This document shows positions 8,424-19,617 of a stretch of 64,000 nucleotides of DNA, one piece after another; the first letter of the stretch is position 1; every line of letters begins with the position of its first letter. Location: the NCBI RefSeq assembly GCF_020166395.1, contig NZ_JAIQXU010000014.1, positions 56,560-120,559 on the forward strand, in the 5' to 3' direction. This DNA is from Deinococcus betulae (lineage in GTDB: Bacteria; Deinococcota; Deinococci; Deinococcales; Deinococcaceae). The notes under the pieces are model-generated. The model made no database searches. It was not told the origin of the DNA and saw nothing but the letters and a program-made list of their open reading frames with translations. Made by a program: the position numbers and the translations under genes.

Positions 8424-8440
8424 AAGAAAATAATTTTCTT
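8424..8440. promoter_or_regulatory. Perfect AT-rich palindrome, candidate RpiR operator
   Basis: AAGAAAAT-A-ATTTTCTT is a perfect inverted repeat (two 8-nt arms around one base). A 12-of-13 copy of its core lies inside the promoter spacer of the rpiR-type gene at 54931-54943. It is 235 nt upstream of chitinase 1. Binding by the RpiR protein is inferred from this sharing. Confidence 0.5.
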
Positions 8441-8733
8441 GTTTTATCTGATGATCGTATCTGGTTAGCGAGGCACAAGGCTGCGCTCAACAAGTGAGTC
8501 GGCATGGTGTTCATCGGAGGTCACTCGCCACATTCATGGGCGCCGGCCTGAGTTGATGCTCCTGAGGTCCATAGAGAGGGCGATGCCCCAATCTCTCCTA
8601 CCGGCATACGTTCCACGCATTCTCCGACCTATTTCCGACTTCTCAGTTGAAGAGACTCAAGCCAATCCGCTGCTGATGCAATCACGAGATGAAGAACGCG
8701 CTGGACCCGTCAGCAACGACTTCGACAGCCTGT

Positions 8734-10230
8734 TTAGGAGGTCAGCTCTCCGCTCTGGCGCAGGGCCACGCGGCGGCGTTTGACGGCGTACATCCGCTCG
8801 TCGGCCAGGCGCAGCAGGGTCTGCGGCTCGCCTTCCTGGCTGTGGGCCACCCCCACGCTGGCCCCAGCCTGCGGCGCCAGCTGACGGGCCGCCAACACCG
8901 CCGTGTCTACCTGGTCCAGCAGTAGTTCCTCGTTGGTGGGGGCCGTCAGCACCACGAATTCATCGCCGCCGTAGCGGTATACCTGGCCTGCGCTGCCCAC
9001 TTCGGCGGCCAGCGTGGCCGCAAATACACGCAGCAGCTTGTCCCCCTGGGCGTGACCGCCCACATCGTTGACTGCTTTCAGGCCGTCCACATCGGCCATC
9101 ACGAGCATGAAGGGCACCGCCGAGGGCTGGGCCAGGTCCTGTTCCAGGGCGCGGCGGTTCAGGACCCCTGTCAGCACATCCCGCCGGGCCCAGGCCCGCG
9201 CCTGGCGGTGGTCCAGGCTGGCGCGCAGGGACCGCGCCGCCGCTTCAAAGAGCGAGCGCTCGGCGGCGCGCCAGCCCCCCTGCGGATGACCGTTCAGGCG
9301 CGCGGCCACCAGCCAGAGGGTCTGGTCGGCGTCCATGCCCACCGGTGCCCAGGCCAGGGCCTGTAGGTCAGTTGGTCCAGGGAGGCCCAGCGCCTGAGCG
9401 TCATCCAGCAGCGTGGGCCGCTCTGTGCCGGGTAAGTGCGGCCGCAACAGGCGGAACAGCTCATCACCCTCCAGGGCCGCACGCTGTTCGGGCTGAACGC
9501 GGGGATGCAGGTGCCCCACGCTGAGCGCGCCCTCATCTCCGTGTATCACCAGCAGCCCCGTCACATCGCTGTGCATGGCCTCGCCCAGCAGGGCGGCGGC
9601 GGCCAGCAGCGCGTCCTGGGGCTCCAGGTCCAGGCTCAGCAGCTGTGAAATGCCGTCCAGGGCCTGCGACTGCGCCAGACTGCGCTGCAACTCGGCGCTG
9701 TGTTCGCGCTGCGCGTCCAGTGAGAGGGTCAGGCGCTGCTGATAGGCGCGCAGTTCTAACTCGGTGACCACGATGTCCGCCAGGTCTTGCAGCGCCTGAA
9801 GGTCCTGCGGGGTCAGGGGATGTGGCTGGGTGTCCGTGACGCACAGGGTGCCGATGCGGTGCCCGCTGGGCATCACCAGCGGGGCGCCGGCGTACATATG
9901 CACGTGGGGCTCGCCCGTCACCATCGGGTTCTGAGCAAATCGCGGGTCCAGGTGGGCATTGGGCACCACAAGCGGCTGGTCCTGCTGAATGGTCCAGGCG
10001 CAAAAGGAGTCGGCGCGCGGCGCGGTGGTGTCGCCTACCCCCACCGACGCCTTGCCCCACTGCCGGAACTGGTCCACGAAGTTAATCACCGCCACCGGCG
10101 TTTTCAGGATGGCGGCGGCCAGCCGAGCAATCCGGTCAAATTGCGGCTCGCGCGGCGTGTCCAGAATGCCGTAGTACGCCAGGGCCATCAGGCGGGCGGA
10201 CTCGTCAGGCAAGGTGGGGGCGCCGGTCAT
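8734..10230 (-). CDS. GAF-domain diguanylate cyclase
   Basis: 498 residues with no membrane segment. A GAF domain (about 20-165; LDTPREPQFDRIARLAA, SFCAWTI, YAGAPLVMPSGHRIGTLCV) is followed by a coiled segment, a second, weaker GAF-like region (about 195-330), and a C-terminal GGDEF domain with RDVLTGVLNRRAL, MADVDGLKAVNDVGGHAQGD and YGGDEF. The signature is intact, so c-di-GMP synthesis is expected in response to a cytoplasmic ligand or redox signal bound by the GAF region. The ligand is unknown. It is divergent from the ABC exporter gene with about 75 nt between the start codons. Confidence 0.9.
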   Translation of the reverse strand: MTGAPTLPDESARLMALAYYGILDTPREPQFDRIARLAAAILKTPVAVINFVDQFRQWGKASVGVGDTTAPRADSFCAWTIQQDQPLVVPNAHLDPRFAQNPMVTGEPHVHMYAGAPLVMPSGHRIGTLCVTDTQPHPLTPQDLQALQDLADIVVTELELRAYQQRLTLSLDAQREHSAELQRSLAQSQALDGISQLLSLDLEPQDALLAAAALLGEAMHSDVTGLLVIHGDEGALSVGHLHPRVQPEQRAALEGDELFRLLRPHLPGTERPTLLDDAQALGLPGPTDLQALAWAPVGMDADQTLWLVAARLNGHPQGGWRAAERSLFEAAARSLRASLDHRQARAWARRDVLTGVLNRRALEQDLAQPSAVPFMLVMADVDGLKAVNDVGGHAQGDKLLRVFAATLAAEVGSAGQVYRYGGDEFVVLTAPTNEELLLDQVDTAVLAARQLAPQAGASVGVAHSQEGEPQTLLRLADERMYAVKRRRVALRQSGELTS

Positions 10231-10304
10231 GGCCCCATGCTAGAGCAAGCGTGACTGTGTTCTCCATGCCGCTGGCTGGGGGCACCAGGCGGCATGCTAA
10301 CAGG

Positions 10305-12125
10305 ATGCGCGCGCCTCTGCCCGACGACCACCTGCCCCTGCGGGAGCGCCTGCGCGACCTGCGCGCCACGCTGGCGCTGGTGTGGCAGGCCAGTCCCCGC
10401 CACAGCCTGACCTACGCCGCCACCAGTCTGGCGGGCAGCGCCCTGCCGGCGGCCAACCTGTACGTGGGCAAGCTGCTGCTTGACGAGGTGGCCCGCGCCG
10501 CACAGGGCGGGGTTGCCTACACCTCGCTGCTGACCTTACTGGGCGCACAGGTCAGTCTGGTGGTGCTGGGAAGCCTGCTGTCCACCGTGCAGAGCGCCGC
10601 GCAGCAGCTGCTGGGTGACAGCCTGCAACACGGGGTCAGCCGCCGCATTCTGAACAAGGCCGCCACCCTCAGTGTCGAGAACTTCGAGAACGCCGAGACC
10701 TATGACCGGCTGCAACAGGCTTACCGGGAGGTGGGGTCAAGGCCCCTGGGGGTGGCCACGCAACTGGTGTCGCTGGGGGGCGCGGCCGTCACGCTGGGCT
10801 CGGTGGGCGCCCTGATGGCCACGCTGGGGCCCTGGGTGCTGCCACTGGTCGTGCTGGCCAGCGTGCCAGGCGTGGTCGTGGGCAACCGCTTTGGGGTTGA
10901 AGGCTACCGCATGCTGCGGCGGCAAACCCACGACGCCCGCGTGCAAAATTATCTGGGCAGCCTGCTGACCTCGGACGCGCATGTCAAAGAGGTGCGCCTG
11001 TTTGGCTTCGAGGGCGAGCTGTTGCGGCGTTGGCGCGACTATTACCTGGGGTTCCGGCAGCATCTGGTGGCCCTGGTGCGCCGCCGCGCCGGCTGGAGCT
11101 TCGGGGCGGCGCTGCTCAGCGCCCTGCTCATTGGCCTAGCCAGCGCGCTGATTCTGCGCCGGGCGGCGGCAGGCGAGGTCAGCGTCGGTGAATTCAGTGT
11201 GTTTGTGCTCGGCATCGCGCAGGTGCAAGGCACCGTGAGCAGCCTGCTGGGCGGCGGCAGCGCGGTCTACCAGAACCTGCTGTACATGCGTAACCTCTTT
11301 GACTTTCTGGAGTTGCCCACCCGGAACCTGGACGCGGGAGAGGTCTGGTCCGGCCCTATCCACACCATCGAATTTCGGGAGGTCGGCTTCCGGTATCCCC
11401 TGACCGAGCGCGATGTGCTGCGGGGGGTCAGTTTTACCCTACGCCGCGGCGAGGCGCTGGCCCTGGTGGGCGAGAACGGCGCGGGCAAGACCACGGTGGT
11501 CAAGCTACTGACCCTGCTGTTCGTGCCCACCAGCGGGCAGATTCTGCTCAATGGCCAGGACGCCGCGCGCTTCAGTCCCCGCAGCGTGCAGCGGGAAATG
11601 AGCATCATCTTTCAGGATTTTGGGCAGTACCAGCTGACAGCCCGCGACAACGTGGCGCTGGCCGACGCGGCGCAGCCCGAAGGCGCCGCGCGGGTGCCCG
11701 CAGCCCTGGAGCGGGCTGGGGCCGACTTCGTGGCGGGCCTGCCCGAAGGCCTGGACACCCCACTGGGACGGCTGTTTCAGGGGGGGCGGCAGCTGTCGGG
11801 CGGGCAGTGGCAGCGCCTGGCCCTGGCGCGGCTGTACCACAGGGACGCCTCGGTGCTGATCTTTGACGAGCCCACGGCGGCCCTGGACGCCCGCGCCGAG
11901 TTCGACACCATTCAGGCGCTGCGTGAGCAGACGCGCGGCCGCCTGACCCTGCTGATTTCGCACCGCTTTTCGACGGTGCGCCTGGCCGATACCATCGTGG
12001 TGCTGGAGGGCGGCAAGGTCACCGAGCGCGGCACCCACGCCGAGCTGATGGCGCGCGGCGGTCACTACGCCGAGATGTACACCTTGCAGGCGCGCGGCTA
12101 CAGCGAAAGCGCAGGGCCAGCGTGA
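10305..12125 (+). CDS. ABC exporter-type ATP-binding/permease fusion
   Basis: 606 residues. The N-terminal half (to about 330) is a six-helix ABC transmembrane domain of the exporter type. The C-terminal half is a nucleotide-binding domain with Walker A GENGAGKT, Q-loop IIFQDFGQYQ, signature LSGGQWQRLALAR, Walker B VLIFDEPTAALD and the switch His in LLISHRFST. It should act as a homodimer or pair with another half-transporter; none is adjacent. The start at ATG 10305 is preferred over a GTG at 10251, which would add 18 unconserved-looking residues. The substrate is not indicated (lipid, peptide and drug exporters share this form). Confidence 0.9.
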   Translation: MRAPLPDDHLPLRERLRDLRATLALVWQASPRHSLTYAATSLAGSALPAANLYVGKLLLDEVARAAQGGVAYTSLLTLLGAQVSLVVLGSLLSTVQSAAQQLLGDSLQHGVSRRILNKAATLSVENFENAETYDRLQQAYREVGSRPLGVATQLVSLGGAAVTLGSVGALMATLGPWVLPLVVLASVPGVVVGNRFGVEGYRMLRRQTHDARVQNYLGSLLTSDAHVKEVRLFGFEGELLRRWRDYYLGFRQHLVALVRRRAGWSFGAALLSALLIGLASALILRRAAAGEVSVGEFSVFVLGIAQVQGTVSSLLGGGSAVYQNLLYMRNLFDFLELPTRNLDAGEVWSGPIHTIEFREVGFRYPLTERDVLRGVSFTLRRGEALALVGENGAGKTTVVKLLTLLFVPTSGQILLNGQDAARFSPRSVQREMSIIFQDFGQYQLTARDNVALADAAQPEGAARVPAALERAGADFVAGLPEGLDTPLGRLFQGGRQLSGGQWQRLALARLYHRDASVLIFDEPTAALDARAEFDTIQALREQTRGRLTLLISHRFSTVRLADTIVVLEGGKVTERGTHAELMARGGHYAEMYTLQARGYSESAGPA

Positions 12126-12341
12126 TGATGTGGCGGCACGGCGGCGCCGTGTAAAGCGCCGGTGTCAGTCCAGCCAGTCCACCCTCAGACAGCCCCCCTC
12201 TGGCCCTGACCTTTCATGCCTGCGGTCTTTGCCCTGGTCTGATGAGACGAGCGCTGGCAAAAGCCGCAACGCACCCGCCAGCCCACCAGCGTTATGCTGC
12301 GCGGCGATGAACGGTTCGTGGGGCCCAGCGCAGGACGTTTT

Positions 12342-14132
12342 GTGACCGCCGAGCAGCCGGGGGCCGACGCGGCGCTGATCGCCTTTGCCGCCTTTACCGA
12401 CCAGGCGCTGCGCAGCACCAACGTGGCCGAGGTCGCGCAGCGCGCCGTTGAGGTCCTTCAGGTCACCCTGGGCAGTGTCAGTGTCGCTTATCTAGTGCCG
12501 CAGGGCCGGCTGTGGCACGCGGCGGCGCTGTCGGCCAGTGTGCCAGTGGCCCTAGCCAGCCGGCTGAGGGCGGGCCTGCCGCTGCGCGGCCCACAAATCG
12601 AGGCGGCGCTGTCGGCGCGCGACGTGCTGTTCGTGCCTCAGTGGACCGTGACCGTGCCGGACGTGCCCGACACCGAGACCTTCGGCGCGGTGGCCCTGTG
12701 TCCCACCTACCGGGGCGACACCCTGGTGGGGGTGCTGGCAATGGGCATCCAGAGCGCGGCCGACTGGACCGAGCGCGAGCGCAGTGTCTTCCGGGCGGTG
12801 GGGCGCAGCCTCAGCCTGGCGCTGGACCGCGCCCACAAAGAAGAGCAGCTGCGCCTGCACAACGCCGCCCTTCAGGCGCAGGCGCGCTCACTGGAAGCCT
12901 TTGCGCAGCTCAGCGCCGACCTGGGCGCCCAGGAACACCGCCTGGCCCTGATCCGCCGCGCGCAGGAAGTCGCGCTGGCGCTGCTGCCGCGCGGGTTTGC
13001 GGCCTACTACGAACCCGAGGGCGACCTGTGGTGCCTCAAGGCGCAGGTGGGACAGGTGCGCGACCCGGCCCGGCAGGCGGCGCTGGACGCGGGCCTGCCC
13101 TTTTCGCAGGCCCAGAGCCTGCAACTGCCGTGGGACAGCGGGGAACCGTACTATCAGGCCGCCTTTGACCCGCAGTCCGACGGCCTGAAGGTGCCGGGCG
13201 ACGGCCTGGGGGCCCTGGCCAGCCTGCCGCTGCAGGTGGGCGGCGAGCGGCTGGGCGTCTTTACCGTAGGGCAATTTGAGGCCCGGCCCTGGGACGCAGG
13301 CGACCGGGCGCTGCTGGCGGCCATCACGCGCAGTCTGGTGCTGGCGCTGGAACGGGCGCGCAGCGTCACCGCGCTGCGGCACTACTCGGCCGAACTGGAA
13401 CGCAGCAACGCGGCGCTTCAGGGCGCCAACGAGGAACTTGAAGCCTTCGCCTATTCGGTCAGCCACGACCTGCGCGCGCCGGTGCGGCACATTGCGGGCT
13501 TTGCCGACTTGCTGGGGCGCGCCCTGGACCCCGACACCCTGGCGCAGCCGAAGGTGGGGCGGGCACTGACCGTGATCCGCGAAGCGGCGGCGCAGATGAA
13601 CGACCTGATTGACGCCATGCTCAATCTGTCGCGCGCCGGGCGCCAGGAGTTGCGGCTGGCCGAGACCAAGCTGGACGCCCTGGTGGGGAGCATCTGGGCC
13701 GAGTTCCAGCCTGAGGTGCAGGCGCGCGAGGCCCAGGGGCATCAGGTCGCCTTTGAACCGGCGCCCCTGCCCCACGTTCAGGCCGACCCAGCCCTGCTGC
13801 GGCAGGTGCTGACCAACCTGCTGGGCAACGCCCTGAAGTACACCGCGCAGACGCCGCAGGCCCGCATTGAGGTCTGGGCCGAGACCTCCCCCGACACCTG
13901 GACCGTTTTCGTGCGCGACAACGGGGTGGGCTTTGACCCTCGCTACGCCCACAAGCTGTTTGGGGTCTTTCAGCGGCTGCACCGCGCCGAGGACTTCGGC
14001 GGCACTGGCGTGGGGCTGGCCAATGTGCGCCGCATCGTGCAGCGGCACGGCGGCACGGTCTCGGCGCAGGGCGAGGTCGGTCAGGGGGCCACCTTCTGCT
14101 TCACGTTGCCGCGCCGGCCTGCTCTAGACTGA
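12342..14132 (+). CDS. GAF-GAF sensor histidine kinase
   Basis: About 596 residues, soluble. Two GAF-type regions (roughly 10-170 and 190-350) precede a coiled linker (YSAELERSNAALQGANEELEA). The kinase core follows: H-box FAYSVSHDLRAPVRHI, N-box LTNLLGNALKYT, G1 DNGVGFDP, and G2 GTGVGLANVRRIVQRHGG. The order resembles the output half of bacteriophytochromes and other cytoplasmic sensors, but no PHY or PAS domain and no receiver is evident. The start is uncertain: GTG 12342 has AGGACG upstream, while ATG 12294 would add 16 residues. No response regulator gene is adjacent. Confidence 0.88.
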   Translation: MTAEQPGADAALIAFAAFTDQALRSTNVAEVAQRAVEVLQVTLGSVSVAYLVPQGRLWHAAALSASVPVALASRLRAGLPLRGPQIEAALSARDVLFVPQWTVTVPDVPDTETFGAVALCPTYRGDTLVGVLAMGIQSAADWTERERSVFRAVGRSLSLALDRAHKEEQLRLHNAALQAQARSLEAFAQLSADLGAQEHRLALIRRAQEVALALLPRGFAAYYEPEGDLWCLKAQVGQVRDPARQAALDAGLPFSQAQSLQLPWDSGEPYYQAAFDPQSDGLKVPGDGLGALASLPLQVGGERLGVFTVGQFEARPWDAGDRALLAAITRSLVLALERARSVTALRHYSAELERSNAALQGANEELEAFAYSVSHDLRAPVRHIAGFADLLGRALDPDTLAQPKVGRALTVIREAAAQMNDLIDAMLNLSRAGRQELRLAETKLDALVGSIWAEFQPEVQAREAQGHQVAFEPAPLPHVQADPALLRQVLTNLLGNALKYTAQTPQARIEVWAETSPDTWTVFVRDNGVGFDPRYAHKLFGVFQRLHRAEDFGGTGVGLANVRRIVQRHGGTVSAQGEVGQGATFCFTLPRRPALD

Positions 14133-14244
14133 GACCTCCTGATGCCCGGCGCCCACCGGACAGCTGCAAGCGGTCCAGGCCGGGCTATCTGGTGTGACGG
14201 GCGCTGCCCGGTCCTTCCCTCCTCTGCCTGCCTCCGGAGACTTC

Positions 14245-15549
<1,305 letters not shown>

Positions 15550-15811
15550 GCCCCCACCTGGGGGGATGGTGCCCCCGTTCGTTTCATCAGAACTAAAGAC
15601 TGGAAGCGCCACCGTACCGCCAGTCTGTGCTGGACTGACCTGCGGTTGTCCAGTCTTTCTGAATTGTTCCACCTCAACTGAGAGGTTAGGTTCAGATGTG
15701 GCCTGGATGAAGCCGCTACACTGGGCCGCAGCACAGGCTGCTTCCCCTCTGGACAGGCCGATCAACCGGCGTACACTGGAGCCTCAACCTCGTCAGCTTA
15801 AGGAGATTCTC

Positions 15812-17086
15812 ATGCGTCTTACTCTTTCCTGCCTTGCCCTGACTTCGCTGCTGCTCTCTGGTTGTGGGCGGCTGACGACGCCAGCCAACTTGGCCCCCGT
15901 CACCATCTTAACGGTCCCTGTGACCGCTGCCCAAAGCGATGAGGACCTGACCCGCCAGTACGGCGGCCGCGTCGAACTGCGTACCGAGACCTTTGCGGTC
16001 ATCGGCGACCCGACCCATGCGCCCTTGCAGGCGCAGGGCACCGGCCCGGCTCCGCAGGAGAATCAGGACGTGGTGGCCGTCAACCCCGGCCAGACAGAGC
16101 CTGGAATGTGGGGCAATATCGTGCGCGACTTCTGGCCCAACGCCCCTGAACTGTGGAGCAGCATCGTGCGCGATGACTGGCGTTTTAACAGCAGCGACGC
16201 CTGGGTCTCTGATACCTATTCGCCTCTACCCGTCAATACTGCCGCCTGGAAGAAGATTGGCCTGAAAGAAGCGCATCAGGGCACGGCGCTGGGTGCCGGC
16301 AAGATTATCGCCGTCATTGACACCGGCCTTGACCTGACCCACCCGATGTTTACCAATCTGCTGACCCCAGCGAACACCTGGCGGGATTTTGTGGATGACG
16401 ACGCCACTCCTCAGGACCTTGGGACCGTGGGTAAAGGCTCGTTTGGGCACGGCACCGTCGTGGCCGGTATTGCCGCGCAGCTGGCCCCGCGCGCCAAGAT
16501 TATGCCGCTGCGTGTGCTGGACAGCGACGGCAGAGGCGACACCCTGAATGTGGCGGCGGCCGTCGTGTGGGCCACCAACCACGGCGCCCACGTCATTAAC
16601 CTGAGCCTGGGCACGAGCCGGGCTCAGGACGCGCTGACCCAGGCCATCGCCTACGCCAACAGCAAGCGGGTGCTGGTGGTGGCGGCTGCGGGCAACTTCA
16701 ACAAGGCCGCGCCGGACTACCCAGCCGCCCAGATGAAAGGAGGCCGCTACAGTGTGGCGGTGGGTAGCGTCAATCAGGACGACCTGAAGAGTGATTTTTC
16801 CTCCTACGGTGAGGCCATTGGACTGATGGCGCCTGGTCAGGAGATTGCGGCGCCCTTCCCCGATAGGCGTATGGGCCAGTTCTCTGGCACCTCCATGAGT
16901 GCGCCCGTGGTGGCCGGCGCCCTGGCCCTGGGACTGGGAGAAGGTGCCGGCGCGGAGCAGACCCTCAAGGCGCTCAAGGATGAGGCGCGGCGCATTGACC
17001 GATTGGATGGAAATGCGGCGTATCAGGGCCTGCTGGGCAAGGGCCGCCTTGATCTGAAAGACTTCATTGATGAACTGGATGACTGA
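15812..17086 (+). CDS. Subtilisin-like serine protease (S8) lipoprotein
   Basis: 424 residues. A lipoprotein signal ends LLLSGC (Cys18). A propeptide-like stretch of about 130 residues precedes the catalytic domain, which carries the full triad: Asp170 (IAVIDTGLDLTHP), His213 (FGHGTVVAGI) and Ser361 (FSGTSMSAPVVAGA), plus oxyanion Asn near 295 (AAAGNFN). It is probably tethered on the cell envelope and faces outward. The start at 15812 follows AAGGAG; longer in-frame versions would have no signal peptide. It lies upstream of a TPR-GGDEF-EAL gene with 30 nt between, so the two may be co-transcribed. Confidence 0.92.
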   Translation: MRLTLSCLALTSLLLSGCGRLTTPANLAPVTILTVPVTAAQSDEDLTRQYGGRVELRTETFAVIGDPTHAPLQAQGTGPAPQENQDVVAVNPGQTEPGMWGNIVRDFWPNAPELWSSIVRDDWRFNSSDAWVSDTYSPLPVNTAAWKKIGLKEAHQGTALGAGKIIAVIDTGLDLTHPMFTNLLTPANTWRDFVDDDATPQDLGTVGKGSFGHGTVVAGIAAQLAPRAKIMPLRVLDSDGRGDTLNVAAAVVWATNHGAHVINLSLGTSRAQDALTQAIAYANSKRVLVVAAAGNFNKAAPDYPAAQMKGGRYSVAVGSVNQDDLKSDFSSYGEAIGLMAPGQEIAAPFPDRRMGQFSGTSMSAPVVAGALALGLGEGAGAEQTLKALKDEARRIDRLDGNAAYQGLLGKGRLDLKDFIDELDD

Positions 17087-17116
17087 CCTCAGGCTGCGGC
17101 CAAAGTCTGAACGCTG

Positions 17117-19543
17117 ATGGCCACGCCGACAGAAGACCTGCAACAGGTTCTGGACGCCATCCGTACAGGTCGTCTGGAGACTGCTGCGGGGCTTCTCGCT
17201 GAGGCCACTGACCTTTCGCCAACCCACCTGAATTACGCCTGGGGGCTCTATTACAAGGCGACGGGGCAGTTGGACCTGGCCCGGCAGCAGCTCTCCGCGG
17301 CCCGCGAGGCTGCTGTGGCGGCCAGTGACCAGCTGACGGAAGCCAACATCCTGGTCGCGTTGGCCCACACCCAGCACCTGCTGCTGAACAGCCGCGAAGC
17401 CCTGACGCTCCTGCAAGAAGCTGTTCAACTGCGAGAGCGTCAGGGTGATGTCGGCGGACAGATTGCGGCGCTGTGCAATATTGCGGGCATCCACCGGAGC
17501 CTGAATGACAACTACAGTGCCATGGTGGCTGTCAGCGGGGCACAAACGCTGTTCGAGACGATGGAGCCGGCAGCCCACCCGACGGTCGAACTGGGCCTTC
17601 TCAACACGCTGTCTAACATCCTGAGCGCCCAGAACCGCACGGAAGAGGCCGCGCAGCAGTACCGCCGCTGTCTGGAGGTGGCCCAGCTGGTCGGCGACAC
17701 TACGGCGTATTTCATCGCGGCGATCAATCTGGGCGACGCTTACCTGAAGCTGGGCCACTATCAGGACGGCCAGACCCTCCTGCAAGAGGTGCTGGCTCAT
17801 CCCGACCTCCACCAGATTCCGGTGTTGCAGGCCAGTGTCATTCTGAATCTGGCGCTGACGAAGTTTCATCTGGACGGGCTGGACGCCCTGGCGGATGCCC
17901 AGCAGGCGCACACCACCTTTGAGCAGTTACAGGACCCCGACGGCCTGATCGAGTCGGGGCTCTTGCTGGCGCGGCTGCATCAGCGGTCGGGCCAGCTCGG
18001 CCAGAGCCGGACGGCCGCTGAGCAGGCCCTGGCCCTGGCTGAGGCCGACGGCCGCAAGCAGTCGCAGCTGGACGCCCTGACCATCCTGGCCGACGTGACC
18101 GAGGCCGCTGACCCGGCGCAGGCCGCGCGGCACCTGCGCCGGGTGCTGGTCCTGCAGACCGAATTGAATGCAGCGGCGCAGGACAAACAATTACAGGAAC
18201 TGACGGCTCAGGCCGAGGTTGACAGCGCGCAGCGCCGCGCGGCCTATGAACAGACGCTGCGGCTGCAGGCCGAGGAAACTGTGCAGCGCCAGCTTCAGGA
18301 ACTGGAGCGGGGCCGGCTGTACGATCCGCTAACCGGGCTGCCCAACCGCCTGATGCTGCACGCCCAGCTGGCCCAACACATTGAACAGGCACAGCGCCAG
18401 GGCACTGAGTTTCTGCTGGTGTCCGCCGACCTGAACCGCTTTCAACTGGTCAACGACACCTACGGTCATGACGCGGCCGACGAGCTGCTGCGCGTGGTCG
18501 CCGGGCGCCTGCGCGCAGCGCTGCGCGGCGACGAGGTGGTCGCGCGGGTGGGGGGCGACGAATTTACCCTGTTGCTGGGCGGTGGGGGCCACGGTTCCCG
18601 GCGCCTGCAAGACGCCATAGACGCCCTGAATCAGCCGGTGGTGGTGGGGGGCCAGAGCCTGCGGATGTCCTGGAGTGTGGGTGCGGCCTGCTGGCCTGCC
18701 GACGCACGCGACCCCGAGGCGCTGCGCCAGGCCTCTGAACTGGCCCTGTATGACGCCAAGACCAGCGGCGAGAGCTGCGTGTATTACGACCGCCGCCAGC
18801 ACGCCCACGCTGGCCTGGAGCGCGCCCTGGCGCACGCGCTGGAACGGAGTGAATTCGAGCTGCATTTTCAGCCCATGCTGGACGTGCGGACGCGCCGCGT
18901 GGTCTGCGCCGAAGCCCTGCTGCGCTGGCGCAGCGCCGAACACGGCCTACTTTTTCCAGGCAGCTTCATGCCGATTCTGGAACGCAGCGGCCAGATTGTG
19001 GAGGTCGGCGCCTGGGTGCTGCAGGAGGCCTGCCGCCACGCCGCCTGCTGGAAGGGCGTGCGGGTCGCCGTCAATCTTTCGGCGCAGCAGTTTGCCAGCC
19101 GTGACCTGCGCCGGGTGGTGGCTGCTGCGCTGGAAGCCAGCGGCCTGCCCCCCGACTGCCTGGAGCTGGAAATTACCGAGAGCCTGATGATGCAGTCCCC
19201 CGAACGGGCGGCGCGGATGCTGGCCGAGTTTCAAGCCGACAGCGTGCGGGTCATGCTGGACGACTTTGGCACCGGCTACAGCAGCCTGGGCTACCTGGCC
19301 CGTTTTCCCCTGAGTGGTCTCAAGATTGACCGCAGCTTTGTGGCCGCCCTGGAAGAGGAACCGGGGGGCCGCGACGCGGCGATTGTGCGGGCCATTGTGG
19401 GCCTGAGCCGGGACCTGGGCTTGGAGCTGGTGGCCGAAGGTGTTGAAACCCTGAGGCAGGTGGACCTGCTTGAGGCCCTAGGCGTGGGCGTGATGCAGGG
19501 GTATTACTTTGCACGGCCTATCAAAGACTGGCAGCCAGGCTAA
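17117..19543 (+). CDS. TPR-GGDEF-EAL cyclic-di-GMP signalling protein
   Basis: 808 residues. About 370 residues of TPR-like helical repeats (for example LLNSREALTLLQEAVQL, AINLGDAYLKLGHYQDG) precede a GGDEF domain with DPLTGLPNR and VGGDEF, followed by an EAL domain. EAL motifs are intact: CAEALLRW, the ITESL metal-site glutamate, MLDDFGTGYSS, LKIDRSFV, and the terminal GVMQGYYFARP. Both cyclase and phosphodiesterase activity are possible. It is soluble. It may be co-transcribed with the upstream protease lipoprotein, and a strong hairpin follows the stop. Confidence 0.92.
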   Translation: MATPTEDLQQVLDAIRTGRLETAAGLLAEATDLSPTHLNYAWGLYYKATGQLDLARQQLSAAREAAVAASDQLTEANILVALAHTQHLLLNSREALTLLQEAVQLRERQGDVGGQIAALCNIAGIHRSLNDNYSAMVAVSGAQTLFETMEPAAHPTVELGLLNTLSNILSAQNRTEEAAQQYRRCLEVAQLVGDTTAYFIAAINLGDAYLKLGHYQDGQTLLQEVLAHPDLHQIPVLQASVILNLALTKFHLDGLDALADAQQAHTTFEQLQDPDGLIESGLLLARLHQRSGQLGQSRTAAEQALALAEADGRKQSQLDALTILADVTEAADPAQAARHLRRVLVLQTELNAAAQDKQLQELTAQAEVDSAQRRAAYEQTLRLQAEETVQRQLQELERGRLYDPLTGLPNRLMLHAQLAQHIEQAQRQGTEFLLVSADLNRFQLVNDTYGHDAADELLRVVAGRLRAALRGDEVVARVGGDEFTLLLGGGGHGSRRLQDAIDALNQPVVVGGQSLRMSWSVGAACWPADARDPEALRQASELALYDAKTSGESCVYYDRRQHAHAGLERALAHALERSEFELHFQPMLDVRTRRVVCAEALLRWRSAEHGLLFPGSFMPILERSGQIVEVGAWVLQEACRHAACWKGVRVAVNLSAQQFASRDLRRVVAAALEASGLPPDCLELEITESLMMQSPERAARMLAEFQADSVRVMLDDFGTGYSSLGYLARFPLSGLKIDRSFVAALEEEPGGRDAAIVRAIVGLSRDLGLELVAEGVETLRQVDLLEALGVGVMQGYYFARPIKDWQPG

Positions 19544-19588
19544 GCAAGGAACATAGGGGGCTTCGCCCGATCAGCCTTGCTGTCCTTA
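19544..19588 (+). terminator. Hairpin terminator after the GGDEF-EAL gene
   Basis: AGCAAGG (19544-19550) pairs with CCTTGCT (19575-19581), enclosing an inner GGGC-TTCG-CCC tetraloop hairpin. GTCCTT follows. It lies just past the stop, between convergent genes. Confidence 0.55.
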
Positions 19589-19617
19589 CAGCGGCTGACC
19601 ACCACGGCCCGCCCCTC

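Larger units (their letters stand above)
8190..8733. other. Intergenic region upstream of chitinase 1
   Basis: About 540 nt between the chitinase start and the stop of the GAF-GGDEF gene. The part nearest the chitinase (8280-8450) is AT-rich and holds two copies of a GAAAATAATTTTC-like motif. The rest shows no supported coding sequence or RNA gene. Confidence 0.5.

Noticed and set aside
16226..17911. Long open frame on the minus strand (561 codons)
   Set aside because: It is antisense to the protease and TPR-GGDEF-EAL genes, has no family motif, and owes its length to GC-rich codon use.
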